64,000 nt of DNA, from NCBI GenBank assembly GCA_046349935.1, contig JAXMBK010000006.1:186001-250000 (forward strand), read 5' to 3'. Position 1 is the stretch's first letter; each line of letters begins with the position of its first letter. A model generated the notes under the pieces. That model searched no databases and had not been told where the DNA came from. It worked only from the letters and a program-made list of their open reading frames with translations. The translations under genes and the position numbers were made by a program. This document shows, piece after piece, positions 9,330-19,023 of this stretch. Source of the stretch: CAIXSC01 sp046349935 (GTDB lineage: Bacteria; Planctomycetota; Planctomycetia; Pirellulales; Pirellulaceae).

Positions 9330-10649
9330 ATGCTCGATTCGTTGCGCGCGGCAATCACCGAGAAACGAGCGCGCGTGGGCGTCATCGGGTTGGGATACGT
9401 TGGTTTGCCGCTGGTGCATGCCTTCGTGCGCAGCGGCCATCGCACCATGGGCTTCGACGTCGATCAGAAGAAAGTCGAACAGTTGTCGGCCGGACGCAGC
9501 TACATCGGCCATATTCCGGCGAGCTGGATTGAAACGTGGCTGCGCGAAAAGTCGTTTGAACCGACGGCCGACATGCGCCGCCTGAGCGAACCGGACGTGC
9601 TGATCATCTGCGTTCCTACGCCGTTGTCGGCCAGCCGCGACCCCGACTTGACCTATATCGAATCGACGGCCCGACAGATCGCCGCCGCACTGCGGCCGGG
9701 ACAGTTAGTCGTACTCGAAAGCACCACCTACCCTGGCACGACGCGCGATGTCGTGTTGCCGATCCTGCAAAGCGCCGGATTGCGACCGGGAGTCGACTTC
9801 TTCCTGGCGTATAGTCCCGAACGCGAGGACCCAGGCAATCCGAATTATGCCGCGAGCAACATCCCGAAGGTGGTCGGCGGCATTGACGCGGCGAGCGCCG
9901 AATTAGCGCAATCGCTGTACGCGCACGCCGTCGTCAAGGTCGTGCCGGTGTCGAATTGCGAAGTCGCCGAAGCGTGCAAGATCTTGGAGAATACCTACCG
10001 CGCAGTCAACATCGCGCTGGTCAATGAACTCAAGATGCTCTGCGACAAAATGGGGCTCGACGTGTGGGAAGTCATTGCGGCGGCGAAGACGAAGCCGTTC
10101 GGCTTCCAAGCCTTCTACCCCGGCCCCGGTCTCGGCGGGCATTGCATCCCGATCGATCCGTTCTATCTCAGTTGGGTCGCGCGCAAACACGGCATGACGA
10201 CGCGCTTCATCGAACTGGCTGGCGAGATCAACACCAGCATGCCGCGGTATGTGATCGAGCGGCTGATGGAGGCGTTGAACGATCACGGCAAGCCCGTGCG
10301 GGGGAGTCGCATCTGCGTGTTGGGCGCGGCCTACAAGAAGGACGTCGACGATCCGCGGGAAAGCCCCGCATTCGAGCTTCTCGAACTGTTGGCGGAGCGC
10401 GGCGCGGTGCTGTCGTACAGCGATCCGCATGTTCCCAAACTGCCGGCCATGCGACGTCACAATCTCCCGCCGCTCGTCAGCCAATCGCTTACGTCCGAGT
10501 TTCTCGCCGAGCAGGACTGCGTGCTCATCGTCACCGACCATTCGGCGTTCGATTATCCGCACATTGTGGAGCATGCTAGATTGATCGTGGACACGCGGAA
10601 TGCGACGGCGGCCGTGCGATTCGGCCGCGACAAGATCCGCAAAGCCTGA
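9330..10649 (+). CDS. UDP-N-acetylglucosamine/UDP-glucose 6-dehydrogenase family
   Basis: 439 residues, the usual length for WbpA/TviB/WecC-type enzymes. The N-terminal Rossmann motif is VGVIGLGYVGLPLVHAF with FDVD at the end of beta-2. The catalytic cysteine motif GGHCIPIDPFYLSW is near residue 270, and the C-terminal UDP-binding domain includes GAAYKKDVDDPRESPA. The family oxidises the C6 hydroxyl of a UDP-sugar to a carboxylate with two NAD+. The GGHCIPIDP version and the neighbouring 4-epimerase favour UDP-GlcNAc or UDP-GalNAc over UDP-glucose, by analogy with TviB/TviC. AGAGAGG (9314-9320) precedes the ATG. It lies 38 bp after the epimerase gene and is probably co-transcribed. Confidence 0.88.
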   Translation: MLDSLRAAITEKRARVGVIGLGYVGLPLVHAFVRSGHRTMGFDVDQKKVEQLSAGRSYIGHIPASWIETWLREKSFEPTADMRRLSEPDVLIICVPTPLSASRDPDLTYIESTARQIAAALRPGQLVVLESTTYPGTTRDVVLPILQSAGLRPGVDFFLAYSPEREDPGNPNYAASNIPKVVGGIDAASAELAQSLYAHAVVKVVPVSNCEVAEACKILENTYRAVNIALVNELKMLCDKMGLDVWEVIAAAKTKPFGFQAFYPGPGLGGHCIPIDPFYLSWVARKHGMTTRFIELAGEINTSMPRYVIERLMEALNDHGKPVRGSRICVLGAAYKKDVDDPRESPAFELLELLAERGAVLSYSDPHVPKLPAMRRHNLPPLVSQSLTSEFLAEQDCVLIVTDHSAFDYPHIVEHARLIVDTRNATAAVRFGRDKIRKA

Positions 10650-10684
10650 ACAAGCCACGACTTGCAACTCGGCGGGAGCAGCGA

Positions 10685-11659
10685 ATGCGCAGCGTACTAG
10701 TGACCGGCGGCGCCGGTTTTATCGGTTCTCACTTGGTCGATGCGCTCGTGGCTCGCGGCGATTCGGTCCGCGTGCTGGATAATTTGAGCACTGGAAAGCG
10801 AGAAAACCTGGCGGACCATCTGGCCGCCGGACGCGTCGAATTGGTCGAAGGAGACATTCGCGACGCCGAGGCGGTGGGTCGCGCCATGCAGGGAATCGAA
10901 TTGGTGTTTCATGAGGCGGCGCTCGCATCCGTGCCGCGCAGCATCGAAGCGCCGCTCGAATCGCACCATGCCTGCGCCACCGGCACCCTCACGGTGCTCG
11001 ACCAAGCCCGCCGCGCCGGCGTCAAACGACTGGTGTATGCGGCGTCGAGCAGCTGTTACGGCGATCAGCCTCAGTCGTCGAAGCGCGAGACCGATCCCCC
11101 CGCTCCCTTGTCGCCGTATGCGGCCGCCAAATTGGCGGGCGAAATGTACTGCCAGGCGTTCTATCACAGCTTCGGCTTGGAAACGGTCGGCCTGCGATAC
11201 TTTAACGTCTTTGGACCCCGTCAGGACCCCAAAGGCGCTTATGCGGCTGTGATCCCGCGCTTCATCACGGCGATCATCGCGGGCGAACCGATCACGGTGT
11301 TCGGCGACGGCCAACAATCGCGCGACTTCACCTACGTCGCCAACGTCGTCGAGGGAAATCTGTTGGCGGCGGAGGCCCCCGGCGTCGCCGGCCAAATGAT
11401 CAACATGGCCAACGGCCGCTCTGACTCGCTCATCCAACTTATCGAGTCCATTGAAGCGCTGCTGGGATGCCGGGCGCAGGTGAAGCGCGAACCAGCGCGG
11501 GTCGGCGACGTCCGCGACAGTTTGGCCGATATCTCGCTCGCACGCCGCTTGCTGGCCTATGAACCGCGAGTCGATCTGGTTGAGGGGCTGCGTCGATCGC
11601 TAGAGTATTATCAGCTGTACGTGGCGGCGAATCCGCAGTTTTCATTGCGGCGCGAGTAG
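10685..11659 (+). CDS. NAD-dependent UDP-sugar 4-epimerase (WbpP/TviC-like)
   Basis: 324-residue extended SDR starting MRSVLVTGGAGFIGSHL, with YAASSSCYG and SPYAAAKLAGE supplying the Ser-Tyr-Lys catalytic set. VGLRYFNVFGPRQDPKGAY is characteristic of WbpP-like UDP-GlcNAc 4-epimerases. GGGAG at 10673-10677 is the likely ribosome-binding site. Together with the preceding dehydrogenase it would make a UDP-N-acetylhexosaminuronic acid, as in Vi-antigen or O-antigen loci. That pathway is inferred from gene pairing. Its last 18 nt overlap the 3' end of the convergent hydrolase gene. No glycosyltransferase is visible nearby, so this may only be a precursor-supply unit. Confidence 0.85.
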   Translation: MRSVLVTGGAGFIGSHLVDALVARGDSVRVLDNLSTGKRENLADHLAAGRVELVEGDIRDAEAVGRAMQGIELVFHEAALASVPRSIEAPLESHHACATGTLTVLDQARRAGVKRLVYAASSSCYGDQPQSSKRETDPPAPLSPYAAAKLAGEMYCQAFYHSFGLETVGLRYFNVFGPRQDPKGAYAAVIPRFITAIIAGEPITVFGDGQQSRDFTYVANVVEGNLLAAEAPGVAGQMINMANGRSDSLIQLIESIEALLGCRAQVKREPARVGDVRDSLADISLARRLLAYEPRVDLVEGLRRSLEYYQLYVAANPQFSLRRE

Positions 11660-13522
11660 CCCGGGCGTCACATTGGGCTCGCCTCGTACCGGCGCGGGCC
11701 CGGGCAGTTCGTTCGTTTGTCCCGGCGCCGGCAACTCTTCCGGCGGCGACTCAGGCGGCCTCGTCGGCGTACGTCGACGAAGCGGCGTCGGCGCGGGGGA
11801 ACCGGTCGGCGGCGGTCCCGGCGGCAGCGGTTCGGCCGACCGTTCGCTCGACGGCCCAAACTCCACTTGCGGCGTCGACTCAGCGTGCTCCTCGAAAATC
11901 CGCAACAGTTCGGCCGCCGTTGTGAGGTGCTGCAAGAGGCCCGTATGCGTGGCATCGACGTACACCTCGCTCGCCGCCCCCTTATGCCGTGCGCTCGTGA
12001 CGTTGACGACCGAGTCGGAATAGCCGTCGATCACGTGTCCGCGCGTGCCGATGATGGAGTGGTAACAGACTCCGTCGCTGACTCGCAGACGCTGCATCGC
12101 AGACAAGACGGGGTTGTCCGGGATCAGCATGTCGACGCTCGTCGGTTGTCCCGTCCAAACCCACGGCCGGATGTTTTCGATGTTGTCCAGTATCAGCCCG
12201 CTGTAGGCGGCGCTCTCCTCGGGAGAATAGTGAACCGCGGACGACGCCAGCCGCGCGAGGGGACGACGAGCAATCGACGAACCATGGTGCGGCGTGCCGA
12301 TGAAAACGACGCGTCGCACCGATGGAGACGGCTCAAAGAACATCGCTCTCATGAGCTTCCTGCGCACCTCGGGCTCGATCTTCAGCCGCTCGATCGGGGC
12401 CGTGGAAAACTCGTTCCAGATCCGCTGCCCCGACGATGTCACTTGCAGCTTCGACAACAGCCCGCCCATGCTGTGTCCGACGAGCACCATGGAATCGAGC
12501 GCCGGATCACGTTGTTCTGGATCGCACTCGAACCGCGCCGCCGCCAACTGTTCACGTAGATCGGCCGCCGACCCAAGGAAGCCGCTGCCTGTGGGGTACT
12601 GAAACGCCCACACTTGATAGCGGCGGACGAACTCTGGATGCGTCCGCAGTTCGTTGAATGTGTCGACCCAAGTGGATGCATGCGACGCCAGGCCGTGCAC
12701 GAAGACGACGGGGATCTTGCCCGGTTGATACGGTTCGACGAACCGCAAGCTGGCCTTCTCCCCGCTTTGACCCGCGAGAAACAAGTCCGAGAGTCCCTCC
12801 TTTGGAATGGCGCTGAGCGCGTACTCCAACGGAGCGGAAAGATCGGCCGCCAACGGCACATGCCGCCCTCCGACATCGCAGGTGGTGATCGACGCCGGTT
12901 CATAAAGTTCGATCACCGGTCCCTCGGGCCCGCGCCGCAGCAGCGCCGTGACAGCGAAAGGCTGAAGCTTCCGGAACCGAGGTTCATCGACGGGGCGACG
13001 CCGGACCGCCACCATCGGCACCCCCCAACCGCCGCGTTGGTGTCGACGCAACAACGTGGATTGTTCGTGCCACTGGTAGACGAACAGGCGATTCACGTCA
13101 TCGGCCTGCCAAGGGAGGCCGACGAGCGCCACGGGGATCGTGTTCGTTCCCTCGGCTCCCGGAACGTTCAGGCCGTCCGTCGCGTCGATCGGCCCTGCGA
13201 CCATCGCTGCCCGCACCAGTTCTACAACGCGCTGCTGATACGTCGACCAGGCCGAACTGCCGACGACGTCGGTTTGACCATTGCGCGCCAGCGCCTCCAG
13301 TTCGTCCCAGGCCGCCAGCGCTTCCTCCAGCGGTGAAAGCCGCCCTGGTGCATTCTGCTCGGGCGAGTGCGGCACGCGCAACGAACGCGGCTCGGCGATC
13401 ACCGTCCGCGTCGCTCGCCCTCCGCCGCTTTGACAGCCCACCAGCGCACCGGAGAGGGCGCAGGCGGCAAGCGCGAGCCACGCTCGGCGACTTTCGTTTC
13501 GATCTGCCCTGATTCGCGACAT
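11642..13522 (-). CDS. Lipoprotein alpha/beta hydrolase (esterase/lipase-like)
   Basis: About 626 residues from the ATG at 13522. That start is chosen because it opens a lipoprotein signal (RRAWLALAACALSGALVGC, lipobox LVGC near residue 28); the frame is open 55 codons further upstream but that stretch looks non-coding. The hydrolase core contains VVFVHGLASHASTW (oxyanion region), VLVGHSMGG (nucleophile Ser, around residue 345), FIGTPHHGSS and an Asp/His region near the end (VDATHTGLL). The C-terminus is a Pro/Glu/Thr-rich tail that may be a wall- or membrane-proximal linker. The family hydrolyses esters or lipids. A substrate cannot be named. It is convergent with the epimerase gene and divergent from the next esterase. 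Confidence 0.82.
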   Translation of the reverse strand: MSRIRADRNESRRAWLALAACALSGALVGCQSGGGRATRTVIAEPRSLRVPHSPEQNAPGRLSPLEEALAAWDELEALARNGQTDVVGSSAWSTYQQRVVELVRAAMVAGPIDATDGLNVPGAEGTNTIPVALVGLPWQADDVNRLFVYQWHEQSTLLRRHQRGGWGVPMVAVRRRPVDEPRFRKLQPFAVTALLRRGPEGPVIELYEPASITTCDVGGRHVPLAADLSAPLEYALSAIPKEGLSDLFLAGQSGEKASLRFVEPYQPGKIPVVFVHGLASHASTWVDTFNELRTHPEFVRRYQVWAFQYPTGSGFLGSAADLREQLAAARFECDPEQRDPALDSMVLVGHSMGGLLSKLQVTSSGQRIWNEFSTAPIERLKIEPEVRRKLMRAMFFEPSPSVRRVVFIGTPHHGSSIARRPLARLASSAVHYSPEESAAYSGLILDNIENIRPWVWTGQPTSVDMLIPDNPVLSAMQRLRVSDGVCYHSIIGTRGHVIDGYSDSVVNVTSARHKGAASEVYVDATHTGLLQHLTTAAELLRIFEEHAESTPQVEFGPSSERSAEPLPPGPPPTGSPAPTPLRRRTPTRPPESPPEELPAPGQTNELPGPAPVRGEPNVTPGLLAPQ

Positions 13523-13762
13523 GGGGAGGCTCTCACAACTTTCCTGGGAAACGTACAGCGCCCCGCGAGTCGGTTTGAGAAAAACAGCGCAACGCGAGCA
13601 TGAATTTCCCGCGGCAGGTGCGCGACGTGCACGTTGGCGAAACCTTGACGCGCACTGCGAGCAGCGGGAGATGGAACGACGCACCACGACGCGCTACACT
13701 ACAACGTGCTCGCTGCGACCACTGTCAGCGTTCGCCATCCCTCCACCTTTGGTTCACGCCCT

Positions 13763-14719
13763 ATGACCTTGACGATTCTGCGGTTCGCATGCGGTCGGAA
13801 AACGCCATCGACGAGCACGCGTGCGACTGCCTTTGTTTGGGCCAGCGTCCTAGCGAGCATGTTGGCGATCTTATGGAACGGTCAGTCCTATGGGGCGGCC
13901 GAACGGCGCCGCGACGTCGTCTTCGCCAAAGCGGACGGCGAATCGCTGGCGCTCGACTTTTACCCCGCCGAGTCGGTTTCGGGAGCGGCGCCGTTGTTGA
14001 TCTATGTCCACGGCGGCGCCTGGCGTGCAGGGGACAAAGCCGATGTTCCGATTCTCGATTTCACGCGACGCGGCTACGCGATCGCCAGCGTCAACTACCG
14101 ATTAACGCCGCAGGCGCCGTTTCCCGCCAATCTCCACGACATCAAGGCGGCCGTTCGCTACTTGCGCGCGAACGCGAGGAAACTGGACGTCGATCCCGAT
14201 CGGTTTGCGATCGTCGGCTCGTCGGCCGGCGGACACCTCGCCGCACTCGCAGGCGTCTCGCACGGCGTTCCGGAACTCGAAGGATCGCTCGGGGAATTCC
14301 CCCAAACGTCCTCTCAGGTCCAAGCGATCGTGAGTTACTACGGGGCGTCGAATTTGGAGTCGATTCTGTCGCAGTCAACCGAGTTTGGTCGCGGCGTGCG
14401 CGTCCCCGCTCTGCAGTTGTTGCTGGGAGGGCAGCCGACGGAGAAGCCGCAGCTCGCACGTTTAGCCAGTCCCATCGCGCATGTCGACCACGCCGACCCG
14501 CCGCTGCTGTTGTTGCATGGCGACGCCGATCCGCAGATGCCTTGCGAACAGTCCCGCGAATTGACGCGCGCCTATTCGAAAGCGAAAGCGCTCGGTGAAT
14601 TGATCGTCATTCCCGGCGCGAAACATGGAGGCGCCGAGTTCTATGACGAGGCGCATTCGCGGCAAGTGGACGCCTTCTTGCGTCGCGCGTTCGCGGCTTC
14701 CTCCGCAGGGAGACGTTAA
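13763..14719 (+). CDS. Exported alpha/beta hydrolase, acetyl-esterase (BD-FAE/HSL-like)
   Basis: About 318 residues from ATG 13763, which opens a signal-anchor-like N-terminus (TAFVWASVLASMLAILW). A more upstream in-frame ATG at 13706 is possible. It carries the HGGAW oxyanion motif (near residue 83), the GSSAGGH nucleophile elbow (near 153), the acid in HGDADPQMP and the His in GAKHGG, a complete catalytic triad. RRGYAIASVNYRL is typical of carboxylesterase/BD-FAE proteins. These hydrolyse acetyl or feruloyl esters on sugars or small esters in the periplasm. One base separates its stop from the ABC ATPase gene, so it heads that operon. Confidence 0.85.
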   Translation: MTLTILRFACGRKTPSTSTRATAFVWASVLASMLAILWNGQSYGAAERRRDVVFAKADGESLALDFYPAESVSGAAPLLIYVHGGAWRAGDKADVPILDFTRRGYAIASVNYRLTPQAPFPANLHDIKAAVRYLRANARKLDVDPDRFAIVGSSAGGHLAALAGVSHGVPELEGSLGEFPQTSSQVQAIVSYYGASNLESILSQSTEFGRGVRVPALQLLLGGQPTEKPQLARLASPIAHVDHADPPLLLLHGDADPQMPCEQSRELTRAYSKAKALGELIVIPGAKHGGAEFYDEAHSRQVDAFLRRAFAASSAGRR

Positions 14720-14720
14720 C

Positions 14721-15437
14721 ATGCCAAACGAACGAGATGCAGTGTTCGTCGCTCGGCATCTCGTCAAGACCTATCGCTTGGGCGAGGTCGAAGTCGCCGC
14801 ACTGCGCGACGTCGATCTGACGTTGTACGAGGCGGAGTTCTTGGTCTTGCTGGGCCCTTCGGGCAGCGGCAAATCGACGCTCTTGAATATCCTTGGCGGA
14901 CTCGACGTCCCCACCTCGGGCGCCATTCGCTTTCGCGACCACGATTTGTCGCGTGAGGACGACGAACTGCTGACGCACTATCGACGCGAACACGTGGGGT
15001 TCGTCTTTCAGTTCTACAACTTGATCCCCAGCCTCACGGCGCGCGAAAACGTCCAACTCGTCACCGACATCGCCGCTCGCCCCATGCCGGCCGAAGAGGC
15101 GTTGGGGCTTGTCGGGCTCAGCGAACGGCTAGACCACTATCCATCGCAAATGAGCGGCGGCGAACAGCAACGAGTCGCGATAGCGCGGGCGATCGCCAAG
15201 CGTCCCGACGTTCTGTTATGCGACGAACCGACCGGCGCTCTCGACGTCCAAACGGGCGTCGTCGTGCTGGAGGCGATCGAACGCATTCACCGCGAATTGA
15301 AGACGACGGTGGCCATTATCACGCATAATGCGGCCATCGCCGCAATGGCCGACCGGGTCGTCAGGATGTCGGATGGACGCATCGTCAGCGAACAATTCTC
15401 CGAGCGACGACGCTCGGCGCGCGAGATCCAATGGTAG
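14721..15437 (+). CDS. ABC transporter ATP-binding protein (LolD/MacB type)
   Basis: 238 residues. ATG 14721 is preceded by AGGGAG (14707-14712) and follows the esterase stop by 1 nt. Walker A is GPSGSGKST, the Q-loop lies in FVFQFYNLIPSLTARENV, the signature is MSGGEQQRVAIARA, Walker B is VLLCDEPTGALD and the H-loop is in AIITHN. This pattern is that of the LolD/MacB/FtsE branch, which pairs with FtsX-type permeases and works on substrates from the membrane or periplasm rather than by classical import. The following permease and membrane-fusion genes complete a tripartite mechanotransmission or export system. The substrate is unknown. Confidence 0.92.
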   Translation: MPNERDAVFVARHLVKTYRLGEVEVAALRDVDLTLYEAEFLVLLGPSGSGKSTLLNILGGLDVPTSGAIRFRDHDLSREDDELLTHYRREHVGFVFQFYNLIPSLTARENVQLVTDIAARPMPAEEALGLVGLSERLDHYPSQMSGGEQQRVAIARAIAKRPDVLLCDEPTGALDVQTGVVVLEAIERIHRELKTTVAIITHNAAIAAMADRVVRMSDGRIVSEQFSERRRSAREIQW

Positions 15438-15443
15438 CTCGGC

Positions 15444-17807
15444 ATGCAAGCGATCCACAAAAAGCTCGTCAACGACCTGTGGAATTTGCGATGGCAAGCG
15501 CTCGCAATCTGCCTGGTGTTGGCAAGCGGCACGGCGACGTTCGTCATGTCGCTCACGACGCTCGATTCGCTTGAGGCCGCTCGTCGCGCCTACTACGAGG
15601 ACTCGAACTTCGCCGATCTCTTCTCTTCGCTCACGCGAGCGCCTCGCGCCCTCGAAGCCGACTTGCGCGCGGTCGATGGCGTCTCTCAAGTGGAAACTCG
15701 CGTGGTTGTTCCAGCGCTGCTGAATGTCGCGCGCCTCGCGGAGCCGGCGACGGGCGTCCTGATCTCCATTCCCGATGCGGACGGCCCCAGGATCAACCGA
15801 CTTCACTTGCGACAAGGACGATTGCCGGACGGCGCGACCCGAGGCGAGGCCGCCGTGTCGGAAGCCTTTGCACTGGCCCATGACCTCCATCCGGGCGATT
15901 CGGTTCAGGCGATCATTCGCGGACGCTTTCAAACGCTGCGAATCGTAGGAGTCGCTTTATCTCCCGAATACATTTACTCGGTGCGGGCGGGCGAGTTGCT
16001 GCCAGACGACCAGCGTTTCGGCGTGTTCTGGTTGTCGTATCGAGACTTGGCGGCGGCGAATGACTTGGATGGCGCCTTCAACGATGCGGCGGTCACGCTC
16101 GCCCCGCATGCCGAACCGCAGGATGTGATCGCTCAATTGGACAAGCTGCTTATCCCCTTTGGCAGTCGCGGCGCGTTCGGTCGCCCCGATCAACCCTCCT
16201 ACCGCTTTCTGGACAATGAGCTGATTCAACTTCGAGGCATGGCGATCTTGCCTCCCGCGATCTTCTTGATCGTGACGTCGTTCTTGCTGCATGTCGTTCT
16301 GTCTCGCTTGGCGGCGACGCAGCGCGAACAGGCGGCGACGTTGCGCGCGTTCGGCTACTCGCGCGGCGAGTTGCTCCGCCACTATCTTTCGTTCGCGCTC
16401 GTCTTGATCGTCGTGGGCGTCGCGCTAGGAATCGCGGCGGGGATGGCGTTGGGGTCCGACCTTACGCAGCTGTATGCGAAGTTCTTTCGCTTTCCAGTCT
16501 TCTCCTATCGGGTCGCGCCGCAGTACCTCATTCTGGGAGCCGCCGCCTCGATGGCGGCAGGCATCGCGGCCACCTGGCGGTGCGTCCAACGCGCCACGAC
16601 GCAGTCGCCCGCCGCGGCGATGCAGCCAGAACCGCCGCCCCGTTATCGCCCCAGCCTCGTCGAGCGACTTGGTTTGCATCAGTGGATTTCGCCTGCGACG
16701 CGTATGGTCTTGCGTCATCTGGAACTTCAACCCTATCGCGCCGCCTTCACCAGCCTCGGCGTCTCGCTGGCGATCGCCATTCTGGTCCTTGGAAACTTCA
16801 CGGAAGACACCGTCGACTTCGTGATGCGACTGCAATTCAAGCTGGCGAACCGACAAGACATGACGATCACCTTCATCGAAGCCTCCTCGGGACGAGCGAT
16901 CCACGACCTACGTCACTTGCCGGGCGTCCTCGACGTGGAGCCCTTTCGGGCTGCACCGGTTCGACTACGGTTCGAGCATCGTTGGCGGCGCCTGGCCATC
17001 CTCGGACTCGCCGCCGACGCACGACTGCACCGCGTCTTGGACATTGATCAACAGCCTGTCGAACTGCCCCGCGATGGACTCGTCATTTCGGAGAAGCTGT
17101 CGCAGGTGCTGGGCTGTCGAGTCGGCGATGAAGTGCAAGTGGAAGTGCTCGAAGGCGCCCGAATCATGCGGCGCGTGCCGATCGTGAGAATCGTCCGCGA
17201 CTGCATCGATCTCAACGCCTACATGCGACTTGACGCCTTGCGCAAGTTGCTGCGCGAGCAAGAGACGTCTTCGGGTGCGTTTCTCGCCGTGGATATGCGA
17301 TCGGCGGACCTTCTGTACGCGAACTTGAAAGCGCAACCGCGAGTGGCGTCGGTCGCCATTTTGCAGGCGATGATGGCGAGTTACGAACGCACGCTGGCGG
17401 AAAATGTCTTGCGCATGCGCGCGATCAATCTGTTCTTCGCCGCGGTGGTCGCCTTCGGCGTCGTCTACAATGCGGCCAGCGTCACGTTGGCGGAACGGCG
17501 CCGCGAATTGGCGACGCTCCGCGTGCTCGGTTTCAGCCGCGGAGAAACTGCCTATATTCTATTGTTGGAAATCGGCCTGCTCGTCGTGTTCGCGATCCCC
17601 GCCGGCTTGTGGATCGGTTACGGTTTCGCCGCCCTATTGACGTGGTCGCTGTCCACGGAAGTCCATCGTTTTCCCCTCATCGTTTCGAATCACACATTCA
17701 TCATGGCGATACTGGTCACGCTCGCGGCCGCTGGCATCTCGGCGCTCGCGGTTCGCCGCCGACTGGATAAGCAGGAGTTAGTATCGGTGCTCAAGGCCCG
17801 TGATTGA
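15444..17807 (+). CDS. FtsX/MacB-type ABC transporter permease
   Basis: 787 residues, the length of a two-FtsX-domain permease. A first TM lies near residues 18-38 (ALAICLVLASGTATFVMSL), followed by a large periplasmic domain. The first FtsX block, around 265-385, contains FLLHVVLSRLAATQREQAA and LRAFGYSRGELL. A TM near 435-455 begins the second half. The final FtsX block, around 660-785, has NAASVTLAERRRELATLRVLGFSRGE. The stop is reached 4-8 nt beyond the next start region, so the two genes are coupled. It works with the ATPase immediately upstream. The FtsX family couples ATP hydrolysis to periplasmic movement, and lipid, lipoprotein or small-molecule efflux are all possible. Confidence 0.9.
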   Translation: MQAIHKKLVNDLWNLRWQALAICLVLASGTATFVMSLTTLDSLEAARRAYYEDSNFADLFSSLTRAPRALEADLRAVDGVSQVETRVVVPALLNVARLAEPATGVLISIPDADGPRINRLHLRQGRLPDGATRGEAAVSEAFALAHDLHPGDSVQAIIRGRFQTLRIVGVALSPEYIYSVRAGELLPDDQRFGVFWLSYRDLAAANDLDGAFNDAAVTLAPHAEPQDVIAQLDKLLIPFGSRGAFGRPDQPSYRFLDNELIQLRGMAILPPAIFLIVTSFLLHVVLSRLAATQREQAATLRAFGYSRGELLRHYLSFALVLIVVGVALGIAAGMALGSDLTQLYAKFFRFPVFSYRVAPQYLILGAAASMAAGIAATWRCVQRATTQSPAAAMQPEPPPRYRPSLVERLGLHQWISPATRMVLRHLELQPYRAAFTSLGVSLAIAILVLGNFTEDTVDFVMRLQFKLANRQDMTITFIEASSGRAIHDLRHLPGVLDVEPFRAAPVRLRFEHRWRRLAILGLAADARLHRVLDIDQQPVELPRDGLVISEKLSQVLGCRVGDEVQVEVLEGARIMRRVPIVRIVRDCIDLNAYMRLDALRKLLREQETSSGAFLAVDMRSADLLYANLKAQPRVASVAILQAMMASYERTLAENVLRMRAINLFFAAVVAFGVVYNAASVTLAERRRELATLRVLGFSRGETAYILLLEIGLLVVFAIPAGLWIGYGFAALLTWSLSTEVHRFPLIVSNHTFIMAILVTLAAAGISALAVRRRLDKQELVSVLKARD

Positions 17808-17811
17808 TCCT

Positions 17812-19023
17812 ATGCGTTCCTCCTTTCGAGTTCGATCGACTTGGATCATCGCCGTCTTGAGCGGCGTCGCGATCGGCGTCTACCTGTTATGGCCCGCGTC
17901 GATTCGCGTGACGAGTCAGCGAGTCGAGTTGGGGCCGATGCGCGTGACGATCGACGAGGACGGTCGGACGCGCGTGAAGCAGCGCTACGTCGTCTCCGCA
18001 CCGCTCGACGGACGGCTACAGCGTACGGCGCTGCGTCCCGGCGATTCCGTGACCGCTGGCGCCACCGTCGTGGCGTCGATCATCCCGAAGCTCCCCGAGA
18101 TGCTGGACGCGCGCACGCTCGAGGAAGCCAGCGCCAAGGTGCGAGTGGCTGAGTCGGCGGCGGACCAAGCCGCGCGGCAAGTCGCCGAAGCGCGCGAGGC
18201 GCACGAGTTGGCGCAGCATCAGTTTGAACGTGCACGGAAGCTTGTGACGACCAAGGCGATCACCGTCGAGGCGTTTGAAGCGGTCGAACATCACGAACGG
18301 ATGGCCGTCGAGGCGCTGCGGGCGGCGGAGTTTCACGAACGCATGACGCGCTACGAAATCGACCTGGCTCGCGCTGCACTGAAATATGCCAGCCCAGCGC
18401 GTAACGACGAAGGGACGGAGTCGCTTCCAACCGCCTTTGAAATTCGCGCTCCCATTTCGGGACGCGTATTTCGAGTCATCCAGGAAAGCGAAGCCATGGT
18501 GTGCAGCGGCGCGTCGTTGGTCGAATTGGGGGATGTTTCTGATTTGGAAATTGAAGTGGACTTACTGTCGTCGGATGCAGTGCGAGTGAAGCCAGGGGCG
18601 AAGATGCTGCTGGAGAACTGGGGCGGCCCGCAGCCGCTCCTGGCGCGCGTGCGGCTGGTGGAACCATCGGGCTTCACCAAAGTTTCGGCCTTAGGAGTGG
18701 AGGAACAACGCGTGTTCGTGATCGGCGACTTCATCGATCCTCCGGCAGCGCGTCCCCCGTTAGGCGATGGCTTCCGCGTGGAAGCGCGCGTCGTAGAGTG
18801 GGAATCCGATTCGGTGTTATCGGCGCCCGCCGGCGCCGTCTTCCGTCATGGCGACGGCTGGGCCGTCTACTTAATTCGCTCCCGCCGCGCCTGCCTCACC
18901 CCCATCACGATCGGTCGCCACAACGGCCGCCAAGTGGAAGTCCTGTCCGGCCTCGCTCCCGGCGACGAAGTGATCACGCACCCCGACGACCGCATCCAAG
19001 ACCAAGTGCGCATCTCCCCGTAG
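17812..19023 (+). CDS. Membrane-fusion (HlyD/MacA-like) efflux subunit
   Basis: About 403 residues from ATG 17812. A GTG at 17800 overlapping the permease stop is an alternative. One N-terminal TM (TWIIAVLSGVAIGVYLLW) anchors it. A lipoyl-type half (RYVVSAPLDGRLQRTALRPG) is followed by a long Ala/Glu-rich coiled-coil hairpin, about residues 95-190. The second lipoyl half reads FEIRAPISGRVFRVIQESE, then beta-barrel and membrane-proximal domains ending GLAPGDEVITHPDDRI. Members of this family bridge an inner-membrane ABC transporter to an outer-membrane channel. No TolC-like gene is present locally. Its stop TAG falls in a dispersed palindromic repeat that is itself split by an IS element. Confidence 0.88.
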   Translation: MRSSFRVRSTWIIAVLSGVAIGVYLLWPASIRVTSQRVELGPMRVTIDEDGRTRVKQRYVVSAPLDGRLQRTALRPGDSVTAGATVVASIIPKLPEMLDARTLEEASAKVRVAESAADQAARQVAEAREAHELAQHQFERARKLVTTKAITVEAFEAVEHHERMAVEALRAAEFHERMTRYEIDLARAALKYASPARNDEGTESLPTAFEIRAPISGRVFRVIQESEAMVCSGASLVELGDVSDLEIEVDLLSSDAVRVKPGAKMLLENWGGPQPLLARVRLVEPSGFTKVSALGVEEQRVFVIGDFIDPPAARPPLGDGFRVEARVVEWESDSVLSAPAGAVFRHGDGWAVYLIRSRRACLTPITIGRHNGRQVEVLSGLAPGDEVITHPDDRIQDQVRISP

